Positions 11,346-22,691 of a DNA stretch of 64,000 bases are shown here, piece after piece. Position 1 is the stretch's first letter, and every line of letters begins with the position of its first letter. A model generated the notes under the pieces. That model was not told the DNA's origin, ran no database searches, and was given only the letters and a program-made list of their open reading frames with translations. The stretch is from positions 59,747,471 through 59,811,470 of the forward strand of contig OY755046.1 in assembly GCA_963576565.1 (NCBI GenBank), written 5' to 3'. This stretch comes from Aspidapion aeneum. Lineage: Eukaryota; Arthropoda; Insecta; Coleoptera; Brentidae. A program made the translations under genes and the position numbers.

Positions 11346-11651
11346 AGTTCAATAAATATTGGCGCACCCCGTTTTTCAGAGGGACGCTTAGCAATATTTC
11401 TAATATAAGAACTACTTTGGTAAAATGATTATATTTAATAATAGATCTCTAATTTCGAACTGTTAGATGTACCTATTAATTTCTGAACTAATATATAAAT
11501 ACTTGAGCTGTGGAGGGCGAGACAGGAACTCAAGATAAGAATAAAAAGAATCAAATCAAATCATTAAAGTTCCTACTAGACTATAATTATTTAAACTGCA
11601 GATTATTTGTCTTGAATATAAAAAGGGATAATATAAAATACAATTACTTAC

Positions 11652-11975
11652 ATCTTTAAAACTATGTGGGCTCCAGCCTTCGGGAATGCTTGGTGGGTTA
11701 AAACTTACATCTTTTCTACAACTATCCACTTGACTTAAATAATGACAGGACTTGAATGAATCCCCTGAAACATCGATTTGGGTAAATCCGCCGATACAGC
11801 AATTTTCCCCATTTACGCATACAGGCGTAGGTAAGTCATTGACATGGTAAAAATGCTGCATCGCCACTTTTGATACGTAACAACCCAGAGTTCCATAAAA
11901 ATTATATGTTTTTATAAAATATTTAAATTGATTAATTTTCCTACTTGACAATATCTTTTTTTTAGGAACGGTCAT
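11652..11975 (-). other. Possible antisense exon or captured coding fragment, unidentified
   Basis: On the - strand a 139-codon frame (11556-11975) contains a stretch with ordinary coding composition and many cysteines: 'CYVSKVAMQHFYHVND', 'VCVNGENCCIGGFTQ', 'NPPSIPEGWSPHSFKD'. A good donor 'gat|gtaagt' follows at 11651. I could not find a convincing acceptor at its 5' end and recognise no family. It overlaps the acceptor of Patr-1 exon d on the other strand. It could be an exon of a nested gene or a transposon-derived fragment. Confidence 0.35.
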
Positions 11976-12110
11976 AGGGATTCGGAAAGTGAGCTGAACC
12001 GAGACGAGTATGCAGGCCTTATGACGAACCGAGACAAGCAGTGGCTCTTAAATATTCAGCTTTTACAGTTGAACACAGGGACGCCTTATTTTGACGACTA
12101 TTATTATACG
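11966..12110 (+). CDS. Patr-1: Patr-1 exon d (conserved middle block)
   Basis: Acceptor 'ttttttttag' ends at 11965; the first base completes the Arg codon split from exon c. The donor 'gtgagt' starts at 12111; phase 0 out. It encodes the best-recognised Pat1 segment, '[19 protein letters not shown]' followed by '[17 protein letters not shown]', which is conserved between insect Patr-1 and vertebrate PATL1. This exon fixes the gene's identity. Confidence 0.97.
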
Positions 12111-12763
12111 GTGAGTGAAAAGACACACTCCACACTACAGGGTGTTAGTAAAGTATATCGCCAATCTTCAGAGGATGATTTTTTGAGTGATTTAATAAAA
12201 AAACTTAATATAAATTGGTAAAAAGTTTAAATTTTTTGTTTGTTTTTTCTTTATAGCTCATGCAGTTTTTGAGATGTTTGGCTCAAATTTGGAACGTGTA
12301 TTTAGCTTTAAAGCATACATCATTAAGCATGCCAAATATCCGAAAAAAATTACAGGGTGATATTTTTTCAGAAGTTATGTCCCTTTTTTTCCCAAGAACT
12401 TTTTTGTAGTAAGCTAATGCCAGATTCAAAAATATAAAATGGATCTTCGTTTTATTCAGAAAATTTTACTTTACTAAAAAAATTAATTTTTTTAAGAAAC
12501 TATTATGAAAATTAAATTAAAAAAAAAAGCGATAATGGTACTATGTAGTTTAGGCACGTGTCCCAACTCCTGGACATCAAGGATATAACACAAAGTTTTA
12601 AGGCTTGAAAAAGTGGGAATTTGCCCACGAAACGTTGCCAGAAAACAAAGTGTTTACTTTATCCTACCCCTATAACCCAACCCAATCTACCTATTGCTAA
12701 GAAAGATCCAAATACACCCAATAATACATTTTTGGCGTTATCTCAGTTTTTTTCAAAAACATT
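12111..12763. other. Patr-1 intron, no gene
   Basis: Intron sequence with the CAGGGTG-type element edges 'ctacagggtgttagtaaag' (12137) and 'acagggtgatatttt' (12352), as found at the ends of small TA-inserting elements. The last 35 bp before 12764 resemble the sequence beside the inverted exon copy at 24.3 kb. Confidence 0.5.
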
Positions 12764-13659
12764 TAACACTAGTATTTACTAAAGGGTTTACAGTGCTAAA
12801 TGGTACAATTCTAGGTCTACAAGTCTAGATTTTGGTTGAAGGTTTAACTTATTTTTCCCGTGAATGCAATAGTTTTTAATATTTATATAAATTGTTCATA
12901 AATACCTTTGGATATATGTCATCCTTTTTCGTTGTAACAAAGACATTATTTCCACACAAAGGTTAGAAAAAAATATAAAGAATATAATATTTTGGTTTAA
13001 AAATGGTAGCCATATTTAAATCTTTAAACGTCACTGGATATGTTCAATAAAAACGGTGTTTGTCAGTGTCAGCTGTCCGCTATATTTTACATGTTCATTT
13101 TTTAGAAGTTAGTGATTATTAAACCAATGTGCAATTGTTTTGGTGGATGTATAATTGAAAACGGATTCTAATATATCTTGGGCTTTTTACAATATTTAAA
13201 TATTGATACGTATTTAATACGGTAATACATCTACAGATATAGTTTTAAGTTATTTATGTATTATTTAGCTTTGAAAAATTTTGTATATAAGTTTTTTTAT
13301 CAATCATGGATTATTTCTATTGTTTTTCGAACTTTAAACCACCACTCAGAGGTGGCACTACAATTTGAGACTATTTTTAACGGGAATCCTACGACTGCAC
13401 GGACTAAATTTCCAAAAAATGACATTTTGTTACAAATTTTTTATGCGGTTTTTCCTTATTAAGTTAATTTGAATTTATATAAGATGAAACTCACTGAGAA
13501 ATGCTTACTATCATATTGCATTAGGCTGAACCAAATCTTTGCAGTTATTTGACCTGTGATTATTAAAAAAATACTTTGGTCGGTATCAAGTCTATAGACT
13601 TGATACTTAAACCCGGTCTAAAACGATAAGTTTTAAGGTCTTATTAAATGATGGTGTTA
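12764..13659 (+). mobile_element. DNA transposon copy 2 (TAACAC ends), uninterrupted
   Basis: 896 bp. It starts 'taacactagtatttac' and ends 'aaatgatggtgtta', i.e. imperfect inverted ends TAACAC/GGTGTTA. It matches 5419-5546 plus 6479-7145 without the 932-bp insert. A TTA flanks each side if the element proper is ACAC...GGTG; a 3-bp TTA/TAA duplication is typical of PIF/Harbinger elements, but I see no transposase, so this assignment is tentative. The right end is 35 bp from exon e. Confidence 0.75.
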
Positions 13660-13694
13660 CAGTCTATTTATCTAGAAATTCATTTTTTTTACAG

Positions 13695-13865
13695 ATTTTC
13701 AAAGAAAAAAAACTTAAAAGTAAGGAAAATCAGGCTCAGAACGGCAACAACAACCGATTCCAAAACAACGGAAGGCAGAGGAGAAATAGTGAGCGTCAGG
13801 AAAATACGCTTACACCTAAAATCTACACGCCATTACAGTTTGAAAACTCGTTAGGCAAACTTCAG
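13695..13865 (+). CDS. Patr-1: Patr-1 exon e
   Basis: Acceptor 'catttttttt acag' ends at 13694, donor 'gtaaac' starts at 13866. 57 codons, phase 0 in and out. It encodes IFKEKKLKSKEN, an Asn/Arg-rich linker 'NGNNNRFQNNGRQRRNS', then the conserved 'YTPLQFENSLGKLQ'. The first 33 coding bases and the 37 bp of intron before them have a near-identical inverted copy at 24228-24300. Confidence 0.94.
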
Positions 13866-13949
13866 GTAAACATTTTAAAATTTAAAGTGATTTTTATAAG
13901 TAGCACTGCAACAATTTAGGGTTGATTCTTTTTTGCTAAAATGTTTAAT

Positions 13950-14940
13950 TTCAGATGGTCCTAATTAAGGCCATCAAAGAGTTATACCGCAAGAGTAAGG
14001 CAAAAGTTAAAATAAAAACAAAACGAACCAAAGGCTCTCAAGTAAATAAAGGTCTTAAACAAGGTTGCTGGATCTCGCCTACGCTCTTCAAGATATACTT
14101 GGAACAAGTCCTTAAAGTATGGAAGAGAAAATGCCAAAACATGGGAATTCCGTTGGATGAAACCACCTTGAATACTTTATGTTTCGCTGATGATTAGATA
14201 GTAGTGGCTCAGGATTATGACGACCTCGAATATATGACACGAAAACTAATAGAAGAGTACAATAAGTGGGGACTAGAGGTTAATCTCAATAAGACAGAGT
14301 ATATGTGTATCGGTGGAATGAAACAGAATCTAATCTTAAATACCGGGCAGCGAATTCAGTCCTGTGATGAGTATAAATACTTAGGTCTAAAAATTACAGC
14401 TGACGGAACACTAGACAAAGCTATAAAAGATCGAAACGTACAAGGAAGAAAAGCAATAACTTTATTAAATGGAATAATTTAAGATCAAAGTATATCAAAA
14501 CATAACAAAAAACTTATATATAACACCATTGCAAAAAGTATTATTACATACGGCTCAGAAGTATGGCCAATAAAGGATAGAACAGAAAAAATGCTTTCCG
14601 CTACGGAGATGGACTATTGGAGAAGAGCAGCAGGGAAATCAAAAAGAGAAAGAGTTACAAATCAAAGAATAAGAGAAATTATGACAGTGGGTGAACGTAC
14701 TTTAGTGGATGTTATAAGAACAAAACAACTAGTGTGGTACGGAAATGTACAAAGAATGAATGATGAAAGACTACCTAAACAAATACTACAATGGAAACCA
14801 ACTGGCCGAAGAAAACAAGGAAGCTGGAGAGAAGGAATAGACAGTGAAATAAGAATAAGAGGCCTAGATGATGAATTATGGGTAAACAGAAACGAGTTGA
14901 GATTGGATATCGGTAGAAGTAGAACGTTCTGAAACCGATA
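13950..14940 (+). mobile_element. Non-LTR retrotransposon, 3' half, two in-frame stops
   Basis: A single frame from 13955 to 14932 is broken only by stops at about 14195 and 14480. Blocks in order: 'GLKQGCWISPTLFKIYLEQ' (RT), 'NTLCFADD' (catalytic palm motif), 'EEYNKWGLEVNLNKTEY', 'DEYKYLGLKIT', 'IITYGSEVWPI', and the tail 'LVWYGNVQRMNDERLPKQ'. 5'-truncated. It is relatively young compared with the other copies. Confidence 0.9.
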
Positions 14941-15435
14941 AATATATAAAAAAAATTCTAGAAAAAAATTTGCCAGGACACTAAGATTACTGGAATGAAG
15001 CCATGCAATATCAGTGTCAGGCCGTATTTTGACAGTTTTGCATTGGAATATGACAGCTAATCTTTCATCAGGATTTTGTTTATTGCATGAACCGAAATAA
15101 ATACTGTCGACTTTAGTTATAGATAAATAAATGACTTATTTTTAAATTCGACTTTGATATGTCAATTTTAAAAGATCAACTGTCAGCCTGCAATGTAAAT
15201 GTGTCAAGATACTGCCTTGCACTATTATTGCATGGTTTTATTCCAACAAGTCCCTAATATCCATCGCGTGCTATTTTTAATTTTTACCGCAATTTTTTTT
15301 ATTTCATCTAAAAATAGACGTCTTAACGAAAACAATAACCACTGTTTAAAACAAAACTGCTTCCAGAGGTTGGAAATTTTTGAGTGTTATTTTATTTTAT
15401 TATAGGTTTAAAACCAAAATAAAATGTAAATATAA
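14941..15435. other. Patr-1 intron, no gene
   Basis: AT-rich intron between a LINE and a DNA transposon. No coding or repeat signature that I can support. Confidence 0.5.
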
Positions 15436-16347
15436 GGATGATTCTACAAAAATGGTGCTGTGGAGTGGGAATGCATATTTTTCAAACACAGACTGCAAAT
15501 GAAGCATAGTTTTAGTTATAAGATTTAAAACGAAATGTTTTCTTTATGGAGCATTTGAGTTTTATCTATAAAAAAAACTGCAAGTTTATAATTTTTTTTA
15601 TTACAAAGCAAATACCTCATTCCTCTGATGTAGTCCCAAACCAAATATTAAAAACTCAAATTGAAAAAAATATCCTAATAAATAATATTTACCCAAGTCT
15701 TAACTATTTATCAAAAAATTGATAAAACTTAAGTTTGCAGTCATATTTTTGAAAATCCGAATTTACATCTCCGGAAAATTTTACAATTTTAATTGTGCAT
15801 TTTTAATAATACAATATTTGTGAATACCACCGGTTAATTTCTAGAGAAAGAGACGGCCCTGGATATCTAATTTACTTGTGAGGGTGACAAGTTGTGACAG
15901 ATAATGTAAACTTTAGTTTGGTTTAAGTTATAGATCTTTTTATTTTCGGCAGAAAATTAGTTTTTTTCGGAGAAATCAAAAAGGAACGCTTCAATTATCA
16001 TCCCTCTGGTCAGTAAATATTCGACTGATATCAATAGTATAATTTTTTTGTTGATTGTTTTAAAATTATAAGTATAGGAACTTTATTTATATAAAACTTA
16101 AGTTAAGTAGTCTAAATAGATTTTGATTTAAATTGAAAAACCATTAAAAAACTCATTCCTCTGGTACTCATCCCTCTGGAATTTTTATGCAATAATTCCT
16201 AAAATTCGGGAAAATAAATGTTTCTTAGCTTACACCTAATTAGTTACATAAATTTAAAAAAACAAAATTATTTACTGTGCTGTACTGTTATTTAAAGGCA
16301 ATTACCAAAAATGATATCCATATAGCCCACTTTTGGTAGAATCATCC
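15436..16347 (+). mobile_element. Non-autonomous DNA transposon, second GGATGATTCTAC copy
   Basis: 912 bp, nearly identical to 5547-6478 in the same orientation, with small indels. Ends 'ggatgattctacaaaa' and 'ttggtagaatcatcc'. 4-bp duplication ATAA at 15432-15435 and 16348-16351. No coding capacity. Confidence 0.87.
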
Positions 16348-16386
16348 ATAAATATTTGATTTATATTTACATTTTATTTTGGATTC

Positions 16387-16848
16387 CCACTTTAGAAAAC
16401 CAACTGCTAATTTGCAGTATCAGCTAGGGTAGCCTCGGGTCTGAGCTCAGAGTAAGGGTCTGAGACAAAAATTTAATGTCATTCCAGAGACATCTTAAGT
16501 CAATCCTCAGTAGGTATCCTAAGCCCAGGTTCAATATTAAATATCAAAAGAATTTTTCGAGGTTTGGTCAAAGGCTAAATAAATTAATTTTCGGGCTGGT
16601 CCTCAGAACGGGGTAGTAATAGCAGTATACATCGATGTTACTGCATTGTTAGACATCATCAGTATTGCACAGTATTGGTGATAAAAACGGAAAAAAATAT
16701 TGCCAATTTGTGGTATCAGCTAAGGTAGCCTCGGGTCTGAGGCAAAAATCTAACATTATAATCGAGACAGCTAAAGTCAAAGTCAATCTTAAGCTGTCTC
16801 CGTAGCAATGTAAGATTTTTGCCTCAGACTCGGGTTTTCTAAAGTGGG
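16387..16848. mobile_element. Small foldback element
   Basis: The left end 'cccactttagaaaacc' and right end 'ggttttctaaagtggg' are inverted. Inside, 'tcagctagggtagcctcgg' near 16422 recurs as 'tcagctaaggtagcctcgg' near 16716, and 'gtctgaggcaaaaatct' pairs with 'agatttttgcctcagac'. Non-coding. Confidence 0.7.
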
Positions 16849-16905
16849 TATCTACATTTAATTTTTCCTTTTCAGGTTTAATAAATCTTTTTTTGCTTAT
16901 TACAG

Positions 16906-17126
16906 TGCGGGTCGGTGACAGCACCAAGAAAGATAATCGACATGGACATAGTGACTCCCGACAAGGATCTCGACAGCCCCGCGCCTCAGAAAGACTCCAG
17001 GAAGACCAAGCAACTACTGCTGGAGTTGGAAACGCTGTACTCTTTGCTGCTTAAAGTGGAGGATATCAAGAATCCGATGTACTTGACAAACATGGAGAAG
17101 CTGAGAGAGCTAAAACAAAAACAAAG
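16906..17126 (+). CDS. Patr-1: Patr-1 exon f
   Basis: Acceptor 'tgcttattacag' ends at 16905; donor 'gtacaaat' starts at 17127; phase 0 in, phase 2 out. It encodes 'CGSVTAPRKIIDMDIVTPD', matching the conserved segment that follows the SLGKLQ block in Pat1 proteins. Then comes an Asp-rich linker and the first helices of Pat-C, 'LLLELETLYSLLLKVEDIKN'. Reading on into 17127 would stay open for a few codons but departs from the family. Confidence 0.95.
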
Positions 17127-17189
17127 GTACAAATTTGATTTTTCCCATTTTTTTTATTTTCAGAAAAAAATTATTGTTGATTAAAATTA

Positions 17190-17762
17190 CCGGGTGGGCC
17201 AAAAAAAACCGGACAATTTTTTTTCATTATAACTTTTGAACAATACCATCGATTTTAATTTGACAGAGAACTAATCAGAGTTTTAACTAAATATATTTTA
17301 TGTCCGCCATCTCAAAATCCAAGATGGCGAACAAAATTAAATTATACCCTTTAAAGATGCTCCTTTATTCTTGTATTGCTAACATGTTTTAGTTATTTTT
17401 TTAAATCAGTAAAAAAGCTGCATTCTTGCCAGGCACAACAAGGTAAAATTTAGCAAAATCGGTTAGGTGGTTCGAAAATAAAATATTTTTGTTTCAACCA
17501 TTGTTTTGAATATTATACGATTGCCTTGCCAATTTATTTCCTTATAAATTTGTTAGTACTGAACCTATTTTGATGAAATAAAAAACATCGTGGTAAGAAT
17601 TAATTGCTTTTTAAATATCATGATTAAAATTTAAGATGACGAACAGAATCATACTTGATTCTTCAAAATGGCGTGTTTATTCCTATTTTCTGAAAATGTA
17701 TTTTTTTTTTAATTTATAGAACATCACTAATGATTTTTTTTATTTTACTTAGTTTGGTTTAG
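17190..17762. repeat. Inverted-repeat element upstream of tandem duplication
   Basis: The segment near 17575-17720 (contains 'acttgattcttcaaaatgg') is inverted relative to 17888-18060 (contains 'ccattttgaagaatcaagt'). Together with the pairs 'ccgccatctcaaaatcca' and 'aagatggcgaacaaaat' this forms a foldback of several hundred bp that leads into the duplication at 17763. Confidence 0.65.
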
Positions 17763-19095
17763 TAATAATGAGTTTATAAGAAAATGAATGCAGACAGGAT
17801 TGGCAATGTAATCGCATAATCTGTAAAACAATTATTTTAACAAAAATAGATTTTTTGAGAACCACCACACCAGATTTTAAAATAGTGCTTTTCTACAAAT
17901 TAAAAAAAAACTAAAACATTTTCAGCACATAAGAATAAACACACCATTTTGAAGAATCAAGTATAATTCTGTCCGCCATCTTAAATTTTAAGATGGCGAT
18001 AAATTTTGATTATGATCTTTAAAAAGCAATTAAATAATGTATTTTATTTCATCATCGTAATTTTTTTGTTTGTAAAATATTGTAGACATTTAGCACCGAA
18101 AGAGCCCTACTCTTACCAAGTTTTGTTAAACTGACATTATTTTTGCAAAAATATAAATAAAAAACAAAGAATAAAAAAAACGGTTTATTTAATTTTTCTT
18201 GAACATTGTGAGGTTATGTAAAAAATGACATTTACAAAAGTTTTAGACATTTTTATGGCCTATGACTTTTCTGTGTGTCACTTTTTTCTCTGATGTCAAC
18301 TTTCGCCGGAAATCACAATAATAATTCCCTGTCCCTTTTTACCCCCCCCCCCCCCAAACCTAACCCGCAAGGCCCCTGCTCACGCATTTATTTTTATAAC
18401 TTCGTTTTTCGCCACTCTACAATTTCCAATGCTAATAATGAGTTTATAAGAAAATGAATGCAGACAGGATTGGCAAAGTAATCGCATAATCTGTAAAACA
18501 ATGATTGAAACAAAAATAGATTTTTTGAGAACCACCACACCAGATTTTAAAATAGTGCTTTTCTACAAATTAAAAAAAAACTAAAACATTTTCAGCACAT
18601 AAGAATAAACACACCATTTTGAAGAATCAAGTATGATTCTGTCTGCCATCTTAAATTTTAAGATGGCGATAAATTTTGATTATGATCTTTAAAAAGCAAT
18701 TAATTAATGTATTTTATTTCATCATCGTAATTTTTTTGTTTGTAAAATATTGTAGACATTTAGCACCGAAAGAGCCCTACTCTTACCAAGTTTTGTTAAA
18801 CTGACATTATTTTTGCAAAAATATAAATAAAAAACAAAGAATAAAAAAAAACGGTTTATTTAATTTTTCTCGAACATTGTGAGGTTATGTAAAAAATGAC
18901 ATTTACAAAAGTTTTAGACATTTTTATGACTTTTCTGTGTGTCACTTTTTTCTCTGATGTCAACTTTCGCCGGAAATCACAATAATAATTCCCTGTCCCT
19001 TTTTACCCCCCCCCCCCAAACCTAACCCGCAAGGCCCCTGCTCACGCATTTATTTTTTTAACTTCGTTTTTCGCCGCTCTACAATTTCCAATGCT
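17763..19095 (+). repeat. Direct tandem duplication, about 670 bp, two copies
   Basis: 17763-18432 and 18433-19095 are nearly identical by eye. Both start '(c/g)taataatgagtttataag' and end 'caatttccaatgct'. Both hold a poly-C run (about 18343 and 19008) that differs in length. The duplication sits wholly inside a Patr-1 intron and contains half of the inverted-repeat element, so the foldback now has two possible right arms. Confidence 0.9.
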
Positions 19096-19179
19096 CCAAG
19101 TCCTGTTAATAATTTTTTTTCTCTCTCAAAGTGTAATTTGACTGGTCTACTACTAAAACAAAAAATTTGTTTTTTGTAG

Positions 19180-19354
19180 GTTAAGGGAGCTAGAGCAAGC
19201 CACAACCTCCGAGCAAAAACAGGAGATTCTAAAAATGTTAAAATCGGATAGTGAGATCATCTACGAAAGCCAAACGCTTTACTTGGAGAAAATAGTGCAG
19301 GGCCTTTTGCAAGAAGACAAGTTTTGTAGTTTTTTGAATATTAGAAAAGGCAAA
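19180..19354 (+). CDS. Patr-1: Patr-1 exon g (Pat-C domain)
   Basis: Acceptor 'gttttttgtag' ends at 19179; the first base completes an Arg codon begun in exon f. The donor 'gtaagt' starts at 19355; phase 0 out. It encodes a helix-rich segment, 'LRELEQATTSEQKQEIL' ... 'IVQGLLQEDKFCSFLNIRKG', the part of Pat-C equivalent to the vertebrate 'VLSVRKGKALVARLL' region. 58 full codons. Confidence 0.93.
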
Positions 19355-19439
19355 GTAAGTATTTTCTTCTTAAACCACTCCAAATGCTCATTGAATCTTT
19401 TTTAAAATTTTAATAGTCCACATTACACCAGTCTATTTT

Positions 19440-19650
19440 TTAGGTGATAAGTCTACCACTCTTCATTTGTCCCATTACTTGTCTTTATGTCTACTATTAT
19501 GACCGGCAAATTTGTTTTTCATTTTGCTACTTCTCCTCTGACATCCCTTACTTTTGTTTTATGTCTTATCCATTCATTTCTTTTTCTACCGGTTAGCTTT
19601 ACATGTAACATTTGTCTTTCCATTGATCTTTGGACTTTTGTTACCTTATC
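19440..19650 (-). mobile_element. LINE C-terminal fragment, - strand
   Basis: The - strand reads 'KVTKVQRSMERQMLHVKL' then 'RKRNEWIRHKTKVRDV', the typical tail of insect non-LTR retrotransposon proteins after the RT domain. It has a stop soon after and no upstream RT domain, so it is a short relic. Confidence 0.7.
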
Positions 19651-20472
19651 CATGAGTAATTCCACGCCAAATCATCCAATGGGAGTAGCTGCCATGTCAC
19701 GAAAATAATTTAAATTTTGATAACATGTATTAGTGTCCTTAGGAATACAGGCCACTTTAAAAGTAAAAAAAAAGAAGAAAATCAGTTGTGGCCTTGTTTT
19801 TTTTATTTCTATTGTATTAAATCTTATGTAAAAAAAATTAACCTCACTTTTTTGACATGGCAAAAATAGTTTTAAAAAAATAGTAAATTTTATGATTTTC
19901 TCGATTTTTAATTATTTACACCGGTGCGGAATATGGTCCATCAAAAAAAAGTCTATTCGCACATTAAAGCTCAGTGGCTTGACTATGATACAAGGCAAAA
20001 GAAAAATTTCTAGGTCTATTGCTTTCAGAAAACTAAATTTTTTAAAATTGGAAAAGCCGCAAAAACCTCTGAATTGTCAACTTTTGACTAAAAAAATTGT
20101 CATGTCTATCTGTCTATTAAAACTTCGCTTGTGCGTTGTTTTACTTGATAATGTATCGTCTAAATAAAAATAAAATAAAAAATCTGGGTCTGTCATTTTA
20201 ACATCAACTTTTAAGCTATTTGGTTAAAGCATGTAAAAAATCAAATTTTTTTATTGAGTCGCAAAAGGAAAAAAAATTATGTATAAAAATCATCGTTAGG
20301 GGATCTTATTTATAGCCACATACTGTTTTGCGTGAGATCCTAGTTTGTGGGTTCAAGTCCCATCTTCGTACACTGTCGGCAATTTTTTTTTTTAGTTTTA
20401 AGAATACATTTTTGGTGAGACACGGACATTAATTAGTTTGTTTCTTTGCTAAATGAAATGGTTCAGGTTTAA
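19651..20472. other. Patr-1 intron, no gene
   Basis: AT-rich. Near 20340-20375 there is a tRNA T-arm-like 'gtgggttcaagtcccat', but no acceptor stem or anticodon arm fits, so I do not call a tRNA. Otherwise nothing recognisable. Confidence 0.5.
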
Positions 20473-20642
20473 CAGTGGCGTACGCAGGAGGGAGGGGGGT
20501 TGGAGGCCTAATCTTTCCAAAACCATTAAATAACTTCTCCTAAAGATTGAATTTTTCTGAAAGAAGAAATAAATGGTTTTCCAGGACTTTGCTTTTACTC
20601 AACCCCCTCCCCCCCCCCTTGGAATATTTCTGCATACGCCAC
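20473..20642. mobile_element. Small MITE, GTGGCGTACGC ends
   Basis: About 170 bp with the inverted ends 'gtggcgtacgcaggaggg' and 'tgcatacgccac', and G-rich and C-rich inner arms. Non-coding hairpin element. Confidence 0.65.
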
Positions 20643-20983
20643 AAACTAAGTACAAAACTAACGCATGGTAAAAGCCCATGTGATGCGTTTGGAGGTACTG
20701 TGAAACGATTTGTTTTACACTGGACACCATTCTTTCACTCCTCTAGATGATTTAACTATAGATGCTAAATTTACTTCAAGCTCAGAAAAAAAAATTGTTC
20801 GGTTTCTGAAATTATAGAATTCAACTTCTTTTCCGATTTTTTAAATATGACAATAGGTACTACTAAAAAAGTAAATAAACTTTAAAAAAAATTGTGTAGT
20901 GACCTTATGAAGAGAGTTTAGATCATAATTTATTGAACAGTGCTCATATAAATAAACTTTACCTTCTGATAAACCCTAATTTG

Positions 20984-21142
20984 CAGGGGTGGATCCAGAA
21001 ACTTTATTTTGGGGGAAAATATCATAATAAATATTTCACAAAACTATTTTGCATAGTGACCAGGAGGTGTATTCTATGTGTCAAAACTGAGTAAAGTTTC
21101 AGATTTGGGGGGGGGGCATCCTCCCCCGTAGATCCACGCCTG
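20984..21142. mobile_element. Small MITE, CAGGGGTGGATCC ends, 7-bp duplication
   Basis: 159 bp. The left end 'caggggtggatccag' and right end 'gtagatccacgcctg' are inverted. 'taatttg' flanks both sides as a 7-bp (possibly 8-bp) target duplication. No coding capacity. The remaining intron from 21143 to 21900 shows nothing recognisable. Confidence 0.75.
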
Positions 21143-21900
21143 TAATTTGTGATGCAATTTAACATCACTAAAAATATTAAAATAACAAAAAAATGTGTAG
21201 TGACCTTAAGGATTACAGACCCAGATTTTTTATTCTTGTTTTTAAAAGTATATGATACAGTGAAAAATTTACCCTACTTGATTACCATCAGCACCCCGAT
21301 AGACAGGGTCATTTTTGATGCTGAAGTTGAGGGATTTCCCAGACATTCTTAACTTCTTCGTGGAACTCCAAGGTAACGTCTACTTTTTAAATATGTTTTA
21401 TACAAGGAAGATATAGTCCTTGAGTAAAGCTTTCCAACACTGTATCAAAAATTTAAGAAAACATTACATTTATACCCCAAAAAAATATGAAAACTTCGAA
21501 CATTTCAGCGTTTTTTGGATATTCTCTAAATTGCTCTAATTAAGCCAGTATAAAAGATTTTGCTAAACATCACATTTTTTTGAAAAGTACTTTTATGCAT
21601 GTTTTCAAAATTATAGGTTAATTTTTTTTAGGGGCTGTTTACTATGAGCATAATTTTTTTCTTAAAAGTCCCATTTGGCCCGTTTTTAGACTTTTTAAAT
21701 GCGTGTACAACAGACTAATTGGATTAAAAAATCTAAAATTGTGCAAAAGTGATTAAGCATAAGCTGTCTCATTTAGTAAGCATGATTAGAGAAAAAAATT
21801 AAATGTCACGGCAACACTTTTTTTGTAAATTGGATGACTTGGCGTGGAATTGCTCCCATGTTTGTTTATAACCCCTATTGTCACCTATTGTTTTTTTTAG

Positions 21901-22058
21901 ATGCTGTTACTAAGGTTGCTGCCTCATTTAAGCATGGAATTCAGCGCTAGCTATATTTTAGAATTGTGGAGTAAGCTGTTACTAAGTTTACCTGTCACTG
22001 GACGAAGGGATACCATGGGAGACAATATTTTGCCAAAGTTTTATCCCTTATTTAAAAG
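21901..22058 (+). CDS. Patr-1: Patr-1 exon h (Pat-C domain)
   Basis: Acceptor 'ttgttttttttag' ends at 21900, donor 'gtaagt' starts at 22059; phase 0 in, phase 2 out. It encodes 'MLLRLLPHLSMEFSASYIL' and 'LPVTGRRDTMGDNILPKF', matching the Pat-C region where vertebrate PATL1 has a 'VARLLPFLP' helix followed by a conserved Arg-Arg-Asp. The Arg-Arg-Asp is present. Confidence 0.94.
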
Positions 22059-22691
22059 GTAAGTTTAGTCAATTGATAACACGTTCTTCTTTTTTTTTTA
22101 AGTGACATTACAAACTCCTGGTGGGTTTTAGCCTGGTTAGCCAGAGTCCTCCATTCTGCCCTCTCTGGCACGATTCTTCGTTACCTTTTTATCTGAGCGC
22201 ACAGCAGTGCCCGACCAAGTTCGCGGCGTAAACTACTGTACCATCTTTTCTTGAAATATTTCAGCCCATATTTGACCTATCTATAACTCTACTTTTTTTT
22301 TTAACTAACTTTATTATCAATAAATTTATGCTACATATCTAATATCACAGTTAAATAATAACGTTTTGTTTTTTAATTAGAGTCTATAAATTTTTCTAGA
22401 TACCAGTCGCAATTTATTTTCCTTAATGAGCTTGAGTCGTTGTGCTCGAATTATGTCTAAAAATCCATTTAAGTCCTGATTTTTCCCATCGATATTGTAA
22501 AACAGCAAGGCACAACAATAAAAAAACCACACATTTTGATCTTGTTTATCACGAAATGTCACTTGTAACATTTCACCACACTGCGACACTATTTTTAAAT
22601 CTTTTTTAAATAGACGGTTTAGTATACTTTTTACCCAGTTCCAAATAATGAGACTATTCCCACAATCTTTAACGCGGTGTATAAGAGTATC

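Noticed and set aside
10379..11408. 320-codon and 168-codon open frames on opposite strands
   Set aside because: Produced by a 21-bp minisatellite (multiple of 3); both strands are open over the same bases, which no real gene explains.
13648..13854. 68-codon frame overlapping exon e
   Set aside because: Wrong frame over the Patr-1 exon; the spliced phase-0 frame gives the conserved YTPLQFENSLGKLQ segment.
20335..20380. tRNA-like T arm (gtgggttcaagtcccat)
   Set aside because: Only the T stem-loop fits; no acceptor stem partner, anticodon arm or A box at the right distance.
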